Shown one piece after another: positions 54,409-64,000 of a stretch of DNA of 64,000 nucleotides. The DNA is from Carettochelys insculpta. Lineage: Eukaryota > Chordata > Testudines > Carettochelyidae. Numbering within the stretch: the first letter of the stretch is position 1; each line of letters starts with the position of its first letter. Made by a program: the position numbers and the translations under genes. The stretch covers positions 240,668,501 to 240,732,500 of the forward strand of contig NC_134137.1 of NCBI RefSeq assembly GCF_033958435.1. Reading direction: 5' to 3'. Under the pieces are notes generated by a model. It saw only the letters and a program-made list of their open reading frames with translations. It was not told the origin of the DNA and searched no databases.

Positions 54409-54773
54409 GGGGGCCCGGGGTGCCTCCTCTGATCGCCTCAGTGTGTGAGCCTGGGGACAGGTGGCTGGCCCTCAACGTGTGTGGGCTGACGTATGGCATG
54501 GGGGGCCTTTAAGGGGATGGCGGGCCGCGGTCCTGGAAGGGCTTATCCGCCATGCGACCCTGCCCGCGGGACTTCCTGCAGCTGTGCTTTCGAAAGAGCG
54601 CCCTGCATAGCGTGGGTGCTCATTTTTGAAACTGCACTCTGGGACTTCTGAAAGAGCATATCACACCTTTGATCTCTGTCTGCATGGACGCTTCCTTTCA
54701 AAAGAACGGCTTTCGATGTTCTGTTTCAAAAGTCGTCCTTTCGAAAGGGGGCTGTAGTGTACATGCAGCCTGA

Positions 54774-54960
54774 GAGGTAAATGACAGCTGGAGAACAGCA
54801 GAAATCACTGACAGCCAGGACTGGTGGCTGCAAACAAACTTCATGGGACTACAGGAAACTTGGCCACACCCATGGTAAGTGGTTATCCAGCTAACCAAAA
54901 TCATGCTGGATTACAAATGTTGCTGGATGAGAACATTCTGGATTAAAGAGATTCAACCTA
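54774..54960. mobile_element. Terminal-inverted-repeat DNA element, right part
   Basis: Right half of the element split by the Harbinger insertion. It ends CTGGATTAAAGAGATTCAACCT, complementary to the left terminus at 50222. Confidence 0.6.
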
Positions 54961-55206
54961 TATTACCCACAGAGGGTGAAATGCTGGCTTCCCTGAAGTC
55001 AATGGGAAATTTGCCACTAATTTTACTGGAGTCAGGATTTCATCCAGAGAGAAAAAAAATTCTTAGCCAACTTTATTTTACAGCTCACCAGATGGCCTGA
55101 TTTTAAAGGGACTGTCCTGATATTAGGGGCTTGGTTTTACATAGGATCCTGTCACCCCACCCATCATCCACATCCCATTTTTTCACACAAATTATCTGGT
55201 CACTGT

Positions 55207-55598
55207 GGTGCGTTTACACTTGCATTCTTCTTTTGAAAGAGATATGCAAATGAGGTATAAATTTGCGTACATGACACCTCATTTGCATATTCTAATTTCG
55301 AAAGAGCTTCTTTCGAAAGAAGAATACCAGTGTAGATGCTGCTCTTTCGAAAGTAAACCCCATATTTGAACGAATGCCTCTTCCCATTAAATAAAGGGAA
55401 GAAGGATTCTTTCAAAGATGGGTTTCCTTTCGAAAGAGCAGCATCTACACTGGCTTTCTTCTTTCAAAAGAGGCTCTTTTGAAATTAGAATATGCAAATG
55501 AGGTACCAAACATGCAAATTTATATCTCATTTGCATTTTTTCGATTGATCTCATTTGCATACATCTTTCGAAAGAGGAATGCAAGTGTAGACGCACTC
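55207..55598. mobile_element. Long-hairpin Harbinger-type MITE (TTTCGAAA type)
   Basis: A 392-bp element with ends GGTGCGTTTACACTTGCATTC and GAATGCAAGTGTAGACGCAC, flanked by TGT (55204-55206, 55599-55601). The two halves are extensively complementary, for example ATATGCAAATGAGGTA near 55238 with TATGCAAATGAGGTACC near 55490, both in hairpin context. It carries TTTCGAAAGA motifs throughout. A two-arm foldback of this length can form a stable cruciform. Confidence 0.85.
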
Positions 55599-55601
55599 TG
55601 T

Positions 55602-58600
55602 ATGTCTGAATTATAATTCAAACTGCTTCATATAGAAATTGAACTAGACAAATTGTTCTGCCCTTGGTGGTACTGCCATGTAAACAAAAGAAAATCCTGA
55701 TGTCACTGAAGGCTACATAAAAGAGTGACTCATTTTCAGGAAAGGCAAACCAAAGTGGCAAACCCATGCAAGAACACCTTCTAATGACTAGCTTGTCTGC
55801 CTGGATTATTGAGGGTATGCCTGGCTGCCTAGGCTGCGCAGCACAGTTGGGAACACGTCGAAATGTTTCACAAGGATGAAAATTCCATTTCCAAGCCAGT
55901 TCTAGCCTCACAAGGGCAGGCTGATTTGGAGACAAGGCAATACATTAGTGATCCTCATTTTATGTTCAATTGAATCATTTCGCTGCTGGCCCCTTTTCTA
56001 CAAAAATTGTTTGCAAAGATCATGTCATTAAATGACTGTTCTTTTTCTTATGCAATTTTTTTTAATATAAGTATAGTGCAGGGTTCAGTTCATATCTCTT
56101 CCATCTCCTCATTAGAAAAATTGTAAGAAGTAAGTATGATCACATCAGTAGCTGTCTAAACTATGAAATAAATCTGAATGTCTTTATATTGATTTTTTAA
56201 CACGGGATTTTACAAATTCAAATTTGACTATCCTTACCTCCCCATGTGCTCCTCACAAAGTCAACGTTTTGCTTTCACACTCAATCGACAAACATCGACT
56301 TTTGCAGCAGTGCATTGTGGGAACCTCTCCCAGAGTTCCCTCATCCCTGTAGCATTCTGGGTACGTACACTGGTATTTGACATCATCTTCCCACATTGCA
56401 TTGCACTCATTCTCCTTCAATGGTAAGCAAACGCCATTTTTTCCAGTCAGAAGGAAGGAAACGTAAAGCATCAACAAAGATGGCAAAGTTAACAGAAATC
56501 TCTTTCTTCTGTAACTGAATTAGCAAGGATTTTATAATAATCAGTAGGTATGTGTCTTCTCAATTGCCATCCACTGACTGTCCCCCTCTCTTGATTGCAT
56601 CTGATCCCTGGAAATAATACAGGGACAACGAAAGGCATGAAGAAAGAGTAGATAAAGTTTTTGAGAAAAAAAAACAAAACAAAACCAGATTTGATGAGAG
56701 AGGGGTTTTGGGTTCCCAGTCCATTATACAGCTTCTGCACACAGTCTGTATTCTCCACTGGCCCTCTCACTCACTCTTCCCTGTCTGAAGGGCTCCAAAG
56801 TTAAAGGAAAGTGGATAGAAAAGGCTAAGAAAAAAGATTTTTGGCGTCCATTTTCACTTCACAGAAATTGCCAACATGGGCGATAGCTGCAACGTCCCAA
56901 AAATCTCAGCCCCTGGGAGAGAATTCCCCCAGTTGGCAGAAATGCCCCACAAATCTTAGCTGCTGGGGGAGACTCTTACGGCAGCAGAAAGGGCCTGAAA
57001 ATATTTTTTGGTGGTGGTGGGGGGTCAGTAGAAGTAGCCTCCCCACGACCCATGCAGCAGAAAGGCCGCAAAAATCTTAGTCACCGGGGGAACCTGCTCC
57101 TGGGTGGCAGCTAGTCCCCTGGGCCCCTGTTGGGGTGTGGGGTTTCAGTGTGAGGGGCTAGCTGAAGTAGTCTCCCCAGTGGCAGCAAGCCCCTGAAAAT
57201 CTTAGCCAGCAGGGGAGACTTTTCCCTGACAGTTGCAAGCCCCTAAAATTCTTTCCTGCCATTGAAGTCCTAAGCACACACAAGCCAGGACATGGTGCTG
57301 CTTGGCAGCATGGTCAGGACTGAATGGCAGCTACATCCTTTTATTGGGTCAGGGGCCTAGCTACATGATATGGTTTAGCGTAGGAAAGACCCTGACTGTG
57401 TGGCACCTGTGAGGGAGAGAAGGGAGGATGAGCACATGTGCAAACTACTGAGAAGAAAGTTCTCGGCTTCTTACGCAAGCTCAACCCCCATCACAGCCTT
57501 GCTGCCACGTGGTGTGGTGGGACAGTGGCTGGTGTCAGGCTGTGCAGAAAAAAATGCCAAGTGTAGAGACAGAACCATGAACGCTGTGTAGGGGCTATTT
57601 GTAATGGGTAGATGCACTCACATCAAAGATAGACATTTCTCAGGCTCTCATACAAACGTGACCCCACAGCCACAGGCTTCGTGGTCCCAATTTGAAATTC
57701 ACGGTCTTCCTGTTACCTAATTTCTGTGCACCTGGAGAGCAGTGGCCAGACCAGCGAAGTGAGGGGCATTGTGGGTTATATATGGGACACCTCTAGAGGC
57801 TAATAAATTCAGTTTTAAGACATGGCGCTTCTACACTGGCCTTTATTTGAGCTTTTAAATTTGAATTTAACACTACACCCAGCAGGTTCTGATGAATTAT
57901 GATATCGCTATTAGTGCTCCCTAAATCAAGCTAATGGTATTTACAGTGAAGACAGTCACATGATAATATTGATCTAACTGCCTTAAATTTGAATAACCAG
58001 TTGGAAACAGCCCATGTCCTCTTAGAAATAAAGGAACTATAATGATACTCCACTACCAAGAAAAATTAAGGGAAATTAAAATGCTGAACTGAGGTGCCAT
58101 AAGAACCTATTTAGTTACATGAATACACTAAAAATTGTTAAAGAAAAAAGAAACATTAAACGTGCTCAGTAGCAAAAAATAATCACCATAATCTATGGCC
58201 CCAGACATACAAATGCAGATCTTTACTCATATGAGTATTCCCATTGATTTTTAAGCATGCTCAAAATTCTGGGCAGGAGTGAGGCCTCAGTCATGAAAAT
58301 AGATGCTTGACATTAAAGTTCCTGGACACAAAAGAGCTTTATGAAAAATAAACATAATAGTTCACGCCTCTGTATGCCATAAACTTGCTTACCCAAATTC
58401 ATATTAATTTCAACTCCTGATTGACCACGTGTGGCTGAAGAACATGGTCTAGATCCTTCAAACACATTCACGTACACTTAACTGAAGTCCATTTGACATC
58501 AGTGGGACAACTCACAAACGTAAGCCTTTTAAAGTGATTGCAGGGTCAGATTCTATATGTGTCCTAAATGGAATCCATCCAAAGGGATCATTCCAATAAA

Positions 58601-58714
58601 CAAGAGACCTACAACCCTATACAGTTTGTGATTGTGTGCACCACTTCCCTAAGTCTAATATGTCCTATCTTTTCTGACTTTCATGGAACCAATTTTATAA
58701 ATCTTGCTGAAACG
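55602..58714. other. No gene recognised; possible decayed MITE at 57823-58015
   Basis: No exon seen. GGCGCTTCTACACTGGCC near 57824 resembles a Harbinger left end, but the matching right end is not convincing. 56860-57250 is G-rich with repeated AAAATCTTAGC/GGGGGAGA words, suggesting a diverged tandem tract. Confidence 0.4.
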
Positions 58715-58856
58715 AATATTCAGTGCCTCATTAGCATGCTGCTGGCCATGACACTTTGAAAATGCCACAGTTTGCTCACCCGTGGCTGGTCTACGTGAAG
58801 GTCCTTTTCGAAAGGGCCCTGCCAACATTGAAATCCTCTTATTCCTATCAGCTGAG
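58715..58856 (-). mobile_element. Harbinger-type MITE fragment
   Basis: The minus strand reads GATAGGAATAAGAGGATTTCAA, then GGCAGGGCCCTTTCGAAAAGG, then ATGCTAATGAGGCACTGAAT, matching 38907-39133. No terminal repeats remain. Confidence 0.6.
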
Positions 58857-60208
58857 TCACAATGCATATACTTCTGATCATCATGTCAGATTTACAAGGA
58901 GTAAGGCATACTTAATGTTCTACAACATGTAGATGGAATACTTGCTGAAAACATGAGGGTCATCAACTTAAATTTTGTAATCTGCTCACCTCATATAAGC
59001 AATTGCCATTCAGTTTATCCTGTAGTGACAGTATTTAATGCCATGTAATCATAATACATGTATAAAATTCCATAAATCTGTTACAGGTATTTGGATCTGA
59101 ACAAACACCAGCTTTCTTATGTATCTTAGTTGAAAACACAGCTTTAAAACATTGCCACTGGAGGGCTCTCTGGTGTCAGTTTTACTTCTGTGAAAGTGTG
59201 TGTATTTGAATAATAGTTGGAATAGGTTTGATTTTTTTCCCTTAAAACTATGTACATCAATGCATTGGTTAGGTGTGTTAGAGATGAAGAGCACATGTTT
59301 AAGACAGACATAATGATCACCCTAGACAATCAGTGTGCTATGTATCTCTGCAGACACACACCATATTTTTCATTGCACCTGAGTCCTGTCCTACAGGCTT
59401 CATTTTCTAGTCTGAAACCTCTTTGGAGGAGATGTTACCACTCCTGAGATGCTACATGAATAGTATAATGATGTGTATGGTGGGGACTAAATGAGGCAAC
59501 CTAACTCATTTTCTCTGGTGACTATACCTAGGCTTCTGATCCAGGCCTCCCACTGTGAAGGTGAGCGTGAGATTTGACCAAAAGCAGTTTTCCCATCTAC
59601 ACACACAGAAAAATTAAATATTCTCATTAGATGAAGCCCATTATTCCTTTTTTTTTTTTTTTCCCAAAAATGGGCGAAGGGCTAGTGGACAAAGGACAAA
59701 AGAAGTTCTGTTTGTTAATGAAAGTGCATTACTTTTTTCCAAGCCTTAAGGATTAGGAATTCCCCCCCACCCACACATGTGTACACAAACCCTCTTCTCT
59801 TCTCATTTTCTCTCTCATGGACACACTCTCTCTGACATCAGCATTTCCTCAGGATGTTCAGCGTCACCCTCGAGACCCATAATAATGCATTAGTCACATC
59901 AGACATTGTAGTTTCTCAGTACATCAATGAGCTGGTATAGCCCCATTCAAATCAATAGGCTTTACTGATTTACATCAGCTGAAGATCTGAATCATTTCAT
60001 CCATAATAATGCATTCTCTATATTGGTCACTGTAATGCAGAGATCTGTGGCTAACCTCAGAGACTCTCCAGCTACAGTAAATGGAGTGTGGGAAAATCCA
60101 TGCTCTTATGCCTAGGGCATTTTGAGTATTAAATGTCAGCTCCACATCGAGTCCTGCAGTAGCATTTTAATAAGAGGCAGTATATGACTATTAGTGAGAT
60201 TAGAGAGA
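58857..60208. other. No gene recognised
   Basis: Unique-looking AT-rich sequence with a T-run at 59649-59662. Confidence 0.5.
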
Positions 60209-60300
60209 CAAGGTAGGTGAGGTAATATCTTTTATTGGACAAACTTCTATTGACGAGAGAGACATGCTTTCAGACTTCTACAGATGGACTGGGTACAATA
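60209..60300 (+). repeat. Interspersed repeat, GTAATATCTTTTATTGGAC type
   Basis: GAGACAAGGTAGGTGAGGTA, ATATCTTTTATTGGACAAAC and GAGAGAGACATGCTTTCAG form a phrase I recognise as a recurrent reptile repeat. The family name is uncertain, and only one truncated copy is present here. Confidence 0.4.
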
Positions 60301-60495
60301 TCTAGGGCTTCCTCTTAACAACATAAAACAGACTTGTCCCAAGCCTCTGCTAACCCAGGAAAATGAAACACCATTCAGGGCATCTCTAAGAAGCAATACT
60401 TTCTACCCCTCCTCCATGAGCACTACATGAAGACTACAAAAGAAGACTACATGAAGCATGAAGACTACAGAAGAAAACTTACTGAAAAGGAGACA

Positions 60496-60695
60496 TGTCT
60501 CAGAGGGGTAGCCAGGTTCGTCTGAATCTACAAAAATGACGATGAGTTTGGTGGCACCTTAAAAACAAACAGATTTATTTGGGCATAAGCTTTCATGGGT
60601 GAAAGCCACTTTGTTTGACAAAGCAATTTTTATCCATGAAAGCTTATGCTCAAATAAATCTGTTAGGCTTTAAGGTGCCACAGAACTCCTCATTG
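60496..60695. repeat. SINE with inverted duplicate tail (foldback)
   Basis: A forward SINE begins CAGAGGGGTAGCCAGGTTCG at 60497 and carries the tail GGTGGCACCTTAAAAACAAACAG...GCATAAGCTTTCATGG. From about 60635 the same tail returns inverted: CCATGAAAGCTTATGCTC, AATAAATCTGTTAGGCT, TTAAGGTGCCAC. The result is a roughly 60-bp foldback. Confidence 0.75.
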
Positions 60696-60699
60696 GTTT

Positions 60700-62835
60700 A
60701 TTTAAAAAGGAGAGGGAACCTAGCATTATTTTGGGAGAACACCACAACCAAATTCAAAAGCAGGTCACCATAAGCAAACACCCACTCCACAGTACATTTG
60801 CGCAGTGCCGTTTTGCCCATTTTGCCACCTTACAGTGCCTTTTTTGTTAAAAAAAAAAAAGCGGTGCCAATACTCAGCAAGCTTCCCACCCCCATACCTC
60901 CCCAGCCAATCCCATGGCTGGGACTGTCAAGGAACAACAAGTACAGGCACAAAAAAAGCACTGTGAAAGTACAAACAAACATCCCATTAACACACCACAC
61001 CCCTTCTCATTCACAACCCCCCACTCACAGTAGATTATCTTTAGACAGCTACAGTTCAGAAGTGCATTCACATGAGCCTACTTCCCAGTCTTGAAAGGTT
61101 AGTGAGATTTGCAGTTATGTTTTCAAAAACCAAACTTCGTACTTCAGGGTGTAAACCTGGGTCAACACCCCCTGGTGCAGTTGCCAAGAGTAGCACCCGA
61201 GCTGATTTTCATCAGCACATGGGTTGGGCATTACTTTGGGAGCCATCCTTCCCAGCCCCATCCTTCCTCCCACATGCAGCCAGGAGTTTACTCAAAGCCA
61301 TGCCACCTGTGGATTAACAAAAGACCAACTAATTCTACTAGCCACCACCTATACAGTAAAGTGCTGCATCTTAATTTATTTATTAATGAAGCTGTTATAA
61401 GTAGGACTATCAGCAATTTTAAAAAGTATCGCTGGCACTCAGACCGTGTTTAGAGGTCAAAAGGTCAAATTTTGGCACTCCACCTCAAAGAGGTTGTTGA
61501 CACCTGGTATACACTGAGTGCCTTTATGATCAGGAAGGAAGTTGCCTATCTCTCATTTACAGCATTGTTCAACTACCATTAGGTGGAATTCACACTGTAC
61601 AGAGGACTAGCACTAGGAATATGTATCACTTAAGTCTTCCTTTCTCCCTAGAAATAGAGATCTCTCTTTGCCTTCTGCATAAGGGTGAATTTCACCGTAG
61701 GTGAAGTATTGGTGCTTGGTATTTTACCTCTCAGCCCTTTTCTGGAGCTTCAAGTATTGGTCAAGGTCATGGGTACCACCTATCTGGTAGATTCATTGTG
61801 TGACGAAATATGGCAATACCAGTTTCTTACAGCACTGTTAAGTGTCATAAATTGTACATTGAAATTACTGATTTTATATATATAACACAGATTAGATGCG
61901 AAACAAGTCAATGAAACACCAAACAAGCCCATTTGACACCTAACTCTGATCTCACTTAAATCAATGCACATCAAGAAGACCCCTAGTGAGAGCAGTGGAG
62001 TTATACCAGTATAAATCTAAGTGAGAGGGTATGAGGCTTTGAAAATGAAATAACACAACTGTAAAAGTTAAGATTTTTTGCGACACAAACAAAGTCATGG
62101 TGTGCACATTTGTATTTTTTATTCTTGTTTTCTTCATTGGATAAGTACCTTAATATATTTTTAAGTTGCTCATAAGAGAAAGCAAAGATCTTTTCCAGCT
62201 TTGCAGAACTCAAAAACTGCTGAATGGATTTTCCTCAAACTTGCCCATAAAATTCACATTTTGGCTGAGACCAATGATGGAAAATTTCAGCCTAGAAAGT
62301 AGAAGCTTTCAGAGAGCTATGAGCAAGTGAAAACATTGATTTAGAACAGAAACCATTTTGCAGCTTTCACTACAACATTGTATTTGATACCAAGCAAAGG
62401 CTTGGTATGTGTACTGTGTTTATTTATACACACACACATTGATTTTGGTGAAATGAGTCCACACAGTCTTAATTATTTTATTGACCAGTTGCATGGCAAG
62501 ACATGGAAAAAACCCAGAGAGTTGAGAAATGCCTCTGGGCTGATTTAACCTACTCACCAGTCTTTAAGGGAAATGTTTGAGTGTGTTCCTTTCAATAGAA
62601 GCAGTTGGCATGCCTGGACATGGCAACCTGTGTTGTTTGAAGTGGCTTCTTTTGGATTTGCACATCCTTCCATTGCATCACCAAGAGGGCCTTGATGGTG
62701 CTCAGGGCAAAATTAAATTGGCTAAATATTAAATAGTGAGCACATGTGCTAGCACTCCAGAAAAGGAAAGGAAATCTCTTGGCCTGTAAATCCTGCATCT
62801 GCAAATCAGGACCCTGATGATGAACTTTGTTTTCA
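60700..62835. other. No gene recognised
   Basis: No exon, RNA gene or transposon ends were identified. Confidence 0.5.
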
Positions 62836-62837
62836 TA

Positions 62838-63237
62838 GAACAACAAGAAGTCTTGTGGCACATTTTAGACTAACAGATATTTTGGAACATAAGCTTTCGT
62901 GGGCAAAGAGCCACTTCATCAGATGCATGAGTGGGGGGCTGGTGGTTTCAGAGGGGTATTTAAAGAATGGAGTCCCGGAAAAAGGGAGGGCCAGAGCTGA
63001 CAAGGTCTATTCAGCAAGGTGGAAATGGCCCAGTATCAATAGTAGGTATCAAAAGAGTTAAAAAACAAGTCAGATCACACAGGAGGATATGAACCATTTT
63101 CAGAGTCTAATGGGGAGATCTTAACACCCAGGGCAGAGAAGCTGCCTTTGTAAACTGCGAGCCACTCCCCGTCTCTGTTTAATCCTTGGTTAATTGAGTC
63201 AAATTTGCAAATAAATTGCAGCTCAGAGATTTCTCTG
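62838..63237 (-). mobile_element. Penelope-like element 3' part, inverted
   Basis: On the minus strand, from 63237 down, the sequence encodes ISELQFICKFDSINQGLNRD. This resembles the very C-terminus of the Penelope-like protein. It is followed by a 3' region and a tail (CACGAAAGCTTATGTTCC...AAGACTTCTTGTTGTT) shared with the SINE tails in this window. It lies back to back with the plus-strand GIY-YIG piece at 63238. Confidence 0.65.
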
Positions 63238-63560
63238 TCTCAGTGACATCATCACAGGACCTAACATCAACCATACCATCAGGGGCTTCTTTACCTGCAC
63301 ATCTACGAATATAATATATGCCATCATGTACCAGCAATTCCCCACTGCAATTTACATTGGCCAAACTGGACAGTCTCTACATAAAAGAATAAATGGACAT
63401 AAATCAGACATCAGGAATGGCAATGTGCAGAAGTCCTTGGGGGAACACTTCAATCTGCCTGGACACACAAACTGTAACCGGCAGCAGCATCTTAGGCCTA
63501 TCACAGAAGCTCTGTGCCCTGGTTTCCTCCCCCCATTTGCCAAGTATGTGCTATAATGCC
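63238..63560 (+). pseudogene. Penelope-like element GIY-YIG endonuclease domain fragment
   Basis: The plus-strand frame encodes DIITGPNINHTIRGFFTC, STNIIYAIMYQQF and the endonuclease block AIYIGQTGQSLHKRINGHKS. This is followed by LGEHFNLPGHTNC. YIGQTG with the following R and GH are the GIY-YIG hallmarks, used to cut the chromosomal target. Two cysteines normally found after AIM (CQQC) have become tyrosine and phenylalanine. The frame goes into unrelated sequence after NLPGHTNC. The reverse transcriptase part is absent. Confidence 0.8.
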
Positions 63561-64000
63561 TAATGCACATTAACTATATCTAGGCTGATTTAATTAAAGC
63601 AAGATTGTGACTTGGGCTGTGCACTGAGGCGAGGCAATCGGAATGCTCCTTGTGGCCACACTCCAGCTCTGGGGATGTGAGATCCAGCCGGGCTGCAGGA
63701 AGTCCATACTGCATGCCAATTTCTCTCCCAAGAGCAACTGCTCCAGCACAGAGTGTGTCACAAGTTCCTGCAGATAGAGCCCAGCAGTAAAGTTACCAGC
63801 TTCTCAGAGACAGGATTACGCCTCAGAGGGGTGGCTCAGGGACACAGTGCGTCTTGGACCAATGTACATTTTGCCTTCCCCCTTGTCCAAGGCTGTGCCT
63901 GAAGGCACAATCTATCCCTTAATATTTGTAAAGTGCTTTTTGATTCTGGGTTGAAGGGTACTATACAAAGGCACAGTGTTATTTTTCAGAAGCTCTGGCT
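63561..64000. other. No gene recognised; possible old LINE/SINE tail at 63920-63990
   Basis: The last 80 bases (TAAAGTGCTTTTTGATTCTG, GGGTACTATACAAAGGCAC) resemble the GCGCTTTGAGATCC...GGCGCTATATAAATGC type of old amniote retroposon tail. Otherwise nothing identifiable. Confidence 0.35.

Larger units (their letters stand above)
50360..54770. mobile_element. PIF/Harbinger two-gene element, nearly complete (TTTCGAAA type)
   Basis: A 4411-bp element with ends GGCTGCGTCTACACTAG and TGTAGTGTACATGCAGCC. The flanking triplets are TTA (50357-50359) and TGA (54771-54773), one mismatch. TTTCGAAA occurs at 54588-54595 and 54739-54746, with many half-sites and decayed copies at both ends. It contains a plus-strand Myb-like gene and a minus-strand two-exon transposase, convergent around 52880-52990. 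It is inserted inside an older inverted-repeat element. Confidence 0.93.

Noticed and set aside
57823..58015. Complete Harbinger MITE
   Set aside because: Only a left-end-like GGCGCTTCTACACTGGCC was found. The right end and a target duplication are not convincing.
1..64000. Endogenous retrovirus or LTR element
   Set aside because: No LTR pairs, primer-binding sites or gag/pol/env-like frames were seen. The reverse transcriptase matches are CR1 and RTE types.

Overview
This is a stretch of vertebrate nuclear DNA, most likely from a turtle. The evidence is the combination of CR1 retrotransposons, two tRNA-derived SINE types (one with a CR1-like tail), a Penelope-like GIY-YIG fragment, RTE-type reverse transcriptase remnants and many PIF/Harbinger DNA transposons with GGCTRYGTCTACACT-type ends. 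I found no host protein-coding exon, rRNA or tRNA gene. The window reads as intergenic or intronic DNA dominated by transposons at different stages of decay. The turtle assignment is an inference from repeat content.

Layout. 1-9.3 kb: unique or ancient AT-rich DNA with a hAT-type MITE (2077-2391), MIR-like and tRNA-SINE remnants, a Harbinger-type MITE (5326-5771) and two SINEs. 9.3-11.8 kb: a Harbinger element carrying only the Myb/SANT-like gene. 11.8-29.4 kb: mostly unrecognised sequence, with a decayed hAT-transposase-like fragment (15.8-16.3 kb), a short palindromic MITE, a CR1-tailed SINE, a 1.8-kb CR1 with a nearly open reverse transcriptase (20.9-22.7 kb), a diverged ~220-bp tandem array (24.5-25.3 kb) and an RTE scrap.

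29.4-54.8 kb: a dense Harbinger district. Five large elements (29419-31546, 32404-35203, 40543-44548, 47658-49859, 50360-54770) make up about 61% of this interval. They are separated by MITEs, SINEs, a second hAT relic, an RTE relic and a CR1. Full-length copies have two convergent genes: a plus-strand Myb/SANT (trihelix) DNA-binding protein and a minus-strand, two-exon HARBI1-type DDE transposase. The others are internal-deletion or single-gene derivatives. One element sits inside the 3' end of a CR1 and another inside an older terminal-inverted-repeat element, so relative ages can be read. 54.8-64 kb: a long-hairpin MITE, a MITE relic, inverted SINE pieces and a rearranged Penelope-like fragment.

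How the parts relate: established work on Harbinger elements says the Myb-like protein and the DDE transposase are both needed, the former helping nuclear import and end recognition. Here every transposase and Myb gene has at least one lesion, so no single copy looks autonomous as read. Several lesions are single-base changes in G/C homopolymers or 8-bp tandem duplications, and the homopolymer ones could be assembly errors. The feature that most deserves attention is that elements sharing nearly the same terminal sequence carry different self-complementary motifs beneath their ends (TTCCGGAA, TTTCGAAA, TTCGAAAT, TGTCGACA, TGCCGGCA).
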